Positions 62,075 to 64,000 of a DNA stretch of 64,000 bases are shown one piece after another. The notes beneath the pieces were generated by a model. It was not told the origin of the DNA. It was given only the letters and a program-made list of their open reading frames with translations, and did no database searches. A program made the position numbers and the translations under genes. Each line of letters opens with the position of its first letter. The stretch's first letter is position 1. This DNA comes from Dyadobacter chenwenxiniae (GTDB lineage: Bacteria > Bacteroidota > Bacteroidia > Cytophagales > Spirosomataceae), in the NCBI RefSeq assembly GCF_022869785.1, contig NZ_CP094997.1, positions 1,550,001 to 1,614,000 on the forward strand. The letters are read 5' to 3'.

Positions 62075-62863
62075 ATGAAAACGGAGATCCCAACGCCCTT
62101 TAAGGGTTGTTCGCCAGTCAATGGCCTTAAAATGTATTACGAAATCCACGGCGAAGGGAAACCGCTTGTGTTGATTCACGGTGGCGGATCTACAATTGAA
62201 ACAACGTTTGGCCGGGTGCTGGACGAACTCGCTAAAAATTACCAGGTGATCGCTGTTGAACTGGAAGCACATGGAAGGACCGGCGATAGGGGAGTGCCGC
62301 TCAGTTTTGAGCAGGACGCGGACGACGTGGCTGGTTTGCTTAAAAATCTGAATATTCAAAAGGCGGATATTTTTGGATTCAGCAACGGAGGCACAACCGG
62401 CTTTCAAATTGCCATACGCCATCCCGAAATTGTAAACAAACTCATCGTCGCTTCGGCCATTTTCAAAAAGGGCGGAGCGCCGGAAGTGATCTGGGATTTC
62501 ATACGGAACGGGAGCCTGGATAGTATGCCGCAACAATTGAAAGACGGATTCAAGGAAGTTAATCAAAATGCGCAGGCCCTCCACACAATGTTCACACGCG
62601 ATCAGGAGCGGATGAACACATTTAAGGACATTTCCGAACATTTGATTGCCGGTATCAAAGCCAAAACATTGATCCTGGTGGGCGATAACGACGTCACAAA
62701 GCCTGAACACGCACTGGAAATGCACCGCCTGATCGCAGGCTCCGAACTGATGATCATCCCCGGCGGCCACGGCGACTACATCGGCGAAATCACCACACTC
62801 GGCAACGGTCCCACTGCATACAGCCATGTTACAGGGCTGATCGAGCGGTTTTTGACAGATTAA
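62075..62863 (+). CDS. Alpha/beta-hydrolase
   Basis: A 262-residue cytoplasmic alpha/beta-hydrolase. LVLIHGGGSTIETTF forms the oxyanion region, GFSNGGTTGFQ is the nucleophile elbow with Ser (about 107), DNDVTKPEHALE supplies the acid, and PGGHGDYIGE supplies His. No lid clues point to a substrate. It stands alone on the plus strand, upstream of a lipoprotein gene. Confidence 0.88.
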   Translation: MKTEIPTPFKGCSPVNGLKMYYEIHGEGKPLVLIHGGGSTIETTFGRVLDELAKNYQVIAVELEAHGRTGDRGVPLSFEQDADDVAGLLKNLNIQKADIFGFSNGGTTGFQIAIRHPEIVNKLIVASAIFKKGGAPEVIWDFIRNGSLDSMPQQLKDGFKEVNQNAQALHTMFTRDQERMNTFKDISEHLIAGIKAKTLILVGDNDVTKPEHALEMHRLIAGSELMIIPGGHGDYIGEITTLGNGPTAYSHVTGLIERFLTD

Positions 62864-63126
62864 CCTACACAATTTTACACGCGCCTTCGGAATTGCCGTA
62901 AGAACATTTAAATGATCTGCTGGCTTAAAAAGTGCTCTCAGGCCCTCTCAGAGCACCTGTATACTTTATGTATACCTGCCCGATTGCGCCTGTTCACCTT
63001 TTATGCACCCCTGAAAATAGGCGCGGCAGCACGTGACCGCTAAGTTTGCATTGTCTTAACCAAGAGCAGAAATCGGGTTAGGCATTTGCAAACCATAATT
63101 TTTTAAAAGCAAAAAATCTAAATGCC

Positions 63127-63714
63127 ATGAAAAATTTTATCCTTACTGCCGCTTACGTTATTCTATCCTTTTTTCTTTTCTGCTGCAATGAACCTGATCC
63201 GCAGCCATCATCCGCTCAGGGCGCTGAGTATATGGCTGAGGCGCAGTCCGTGCCAGTTACTGCTGCTATGCAGATTGGCGGAGATCCCACAACTGACCGC
63301 CCGCCACTGCGAAGTAAATTCGAGTGGAAGCTTATGACCACGGCAACGCTGCCCTACAAAAAAGGATTAAAACTCACTGCCCCGTTTGCCGTGGTCAACG
63401 AAGATGCCGGGGACATTAGCTGGGGTAGGTATTACGGCTGTTACGATGAGTTAAAGGCCTTGACGATGCCTTTTGCTGAATTAGGTGTTGTTGACGTAAA
63501 AACCGTTACGACAGAGTCACTCAAACCAAAAACCTATTATAAAGGATGGATATCCACGGCACCGGCCAATTCAACATTCTGGGAGAATGAAATGCCTGAT
63601 GGCGCCGTATTAGCATTCAAGGATAGCAAAGGGAAGTTCGCGCTAGTAAAGATCAAAAGCACGTATCCGCTTGTTCTGGAAATCTACTTCGAGCATTACT
63701 ACACGATTTATTGA
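63127..63714 (+). CDS. Hypothetical lipoprotein
   Basis: A 195-residue protein with a lipoprotein signal: hydrophobic segment ending SFFLFCC, so Cys19 or Cys20 is lipidated. A Ser/Pro-rich linker follows, then a soluble domain with conserved-looking SWGRYYGCYDELKAL. No family recognised. It is probably periplasmic. Confidence 0.7.
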   Translation: MKNFILTAAYVILSFFLFCCNEPDPQPSSAQGAEYMAEAQSVPVTAAMQIGGDPTTDRPPLRSKFEWKLMTTATLPYKKGLKLTAPFAVVNEDAGDISWGRYYGCYDELKALTMPFAELGVVDVKTVTTESLKPKTYYKGWISTAPANSTFWENEMPDGAVLAFKDSKGKFALVKIKSTYPLVLEIYFEHYYTIY

Positions 63715-63867
63715 GCGATGATTTTATTCTGTTAAGCAGTAATCGCGTGGTTTTGAAGGCCACTCACATGATATCTGCGGCTAGACAGATGTGGAAGAAG
63801 TCCTGGATTTTGTGAATCAGTGGGCGGAGTTGTATAGAATTCAAATGGTGTAACGCGGCAAAATGGC

Positions 63868-63899
63868 GGCAAAGCCAGGCAGTTTGGCCTGGCTTTGCC
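63868..63899. terminator. 13-bp perfect hairpin between convergent genes
   Basis: GGCAAAGCCAGGC and its reverse complement around a 6-nt loop, between the lipoprotein gene and a convergent minus-strand gene end. No U-run follows, so it may act as a bidirectional barrier. Confidence 0.65.
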
Positions 63900-63919
63900 A
63901 CTATGTCGTTAATTACTTA

Positions 63920-64000
63920 CTATGCCGGCTGGCTCCAAATGCCAGTTAAGGCTGTCTTCCTGACAAATTCAGAGAAATCCGTCGGCTTTCTTCCTAATGC
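63920..64000 (-). CDS. C-terminal end of an NAD(P)-binding (NmrA-like) protein (runs off the window)
   Basis: The last 26 residues before a stop at 63920 read LGRKPTDFSEFVRKTALTGI and end WSQPA. The G-R-K-P-x-x-F-x-E-F pattern is the typical tail of NmrA-like short-chain NAD(P)-binding proteins in Bacteroidota. The rest of the gene lies beyond base 64000. Confidence 0.6.
   Translation of the reverse strand, partial: ALGRKPTDFSEFVRKTALTGIWSQPA

Noticed and set aside
62048..62872. A 274-codon minus-strand frame
   Set aside because: It is the antisense of the alpha/beta-hydrolase gene, which has full catalytic motifs; the minus frame has no recognisable domain and biased low-complexity text.

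Overview
The window looks like chromosome of a Bacteroidota bacterium, most like the Cytophagales (Dyadobacter-type). The genus is inferred from gene content: MacB/FtsX efflux permease, GIN-domain (DUF2807) protein, VF530 and DUF349 proteins, CHRD lipoprotein, hybrid two-component sensor with a Reg_prop propeller, lipoproteins with Bacteroidota-style signal peptides, and weak Shine-Dalgarno sites. No plasmid or phage structural genes are seen.

Layout. (1) 1-8673 is backbone: start of an alcohol dehydrogenase, an AraC regulator, an ABC permease, a GH28 pectinase-like enzyme, a GNAT acetyltransferase, a lipoprotein, and an ECF sigma factor with a membrane/beta-barrel partner. (2) 9238-35176 is a genomic island of about 26 kb in the 3' end of a tRNA-Lys(UUU) gene. 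It is bounded by a perfect 16-bp direct repeat, with a tyrosine integrase just inside the tRNA end. Outside the left repeat lies a second, decayed integrase start with the same arrangement (repeat, hairpin, inverted operator, integrase), so two related islands probably used the same site one after the other. (3) 35316-64000 is backbone housekeeping: SH3 and CHRD proteins, an IS150-type IS3 element, DEAD-box helicase, DnaJ-like protein, VF530, Gfo/Idh/MocA oxidoreductase, Ada-like AraC-methyltransferase, miaA, citrate synthase, pdxH, DUF349 protein, tRNA-Thr(UGU), hydrolases, a large hybrid histidine kinase, TraB/GumN, TfoX-N and others.

The island is a defence-type cargo region with no recognisable conjugation machinery. 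From left to right it holds: a two-gene Gabija-like module (OLD-family ATPase/TOPRIM nuclease plus UvrD-like helicase) with a membrane protein behind it; an unknown secreted-protein pair; a strictly 10-bp-phased repeat array beside a 51-nt palindrome (a possible transfer or replication site); a coiled-coil membrane protein; an HTH-ImmA/IrrE peptidase paired with a P63C-domain protein and its own inverted-repeat operator; a tRNA-like 86-nt fragment; an FRG-domain protein and a RelA/SpoT-type alarmone synthetase-like protein, each followed by a 19-bp perfect hairpin; an XRE regulator divergent from a hypothetical gene; small HTH/excisionase-like genes; and a secreted esterase-TPR protein. Several short decayed reading frames sit between these genes.

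The most interesting candidates are the tandem-island structure with co-varying operators at its two integrases, the ImmA-P63C pair, the unknown pair beside Gabija, and the phased repeat array. All statements rest on reading the sequence; no database search was run.
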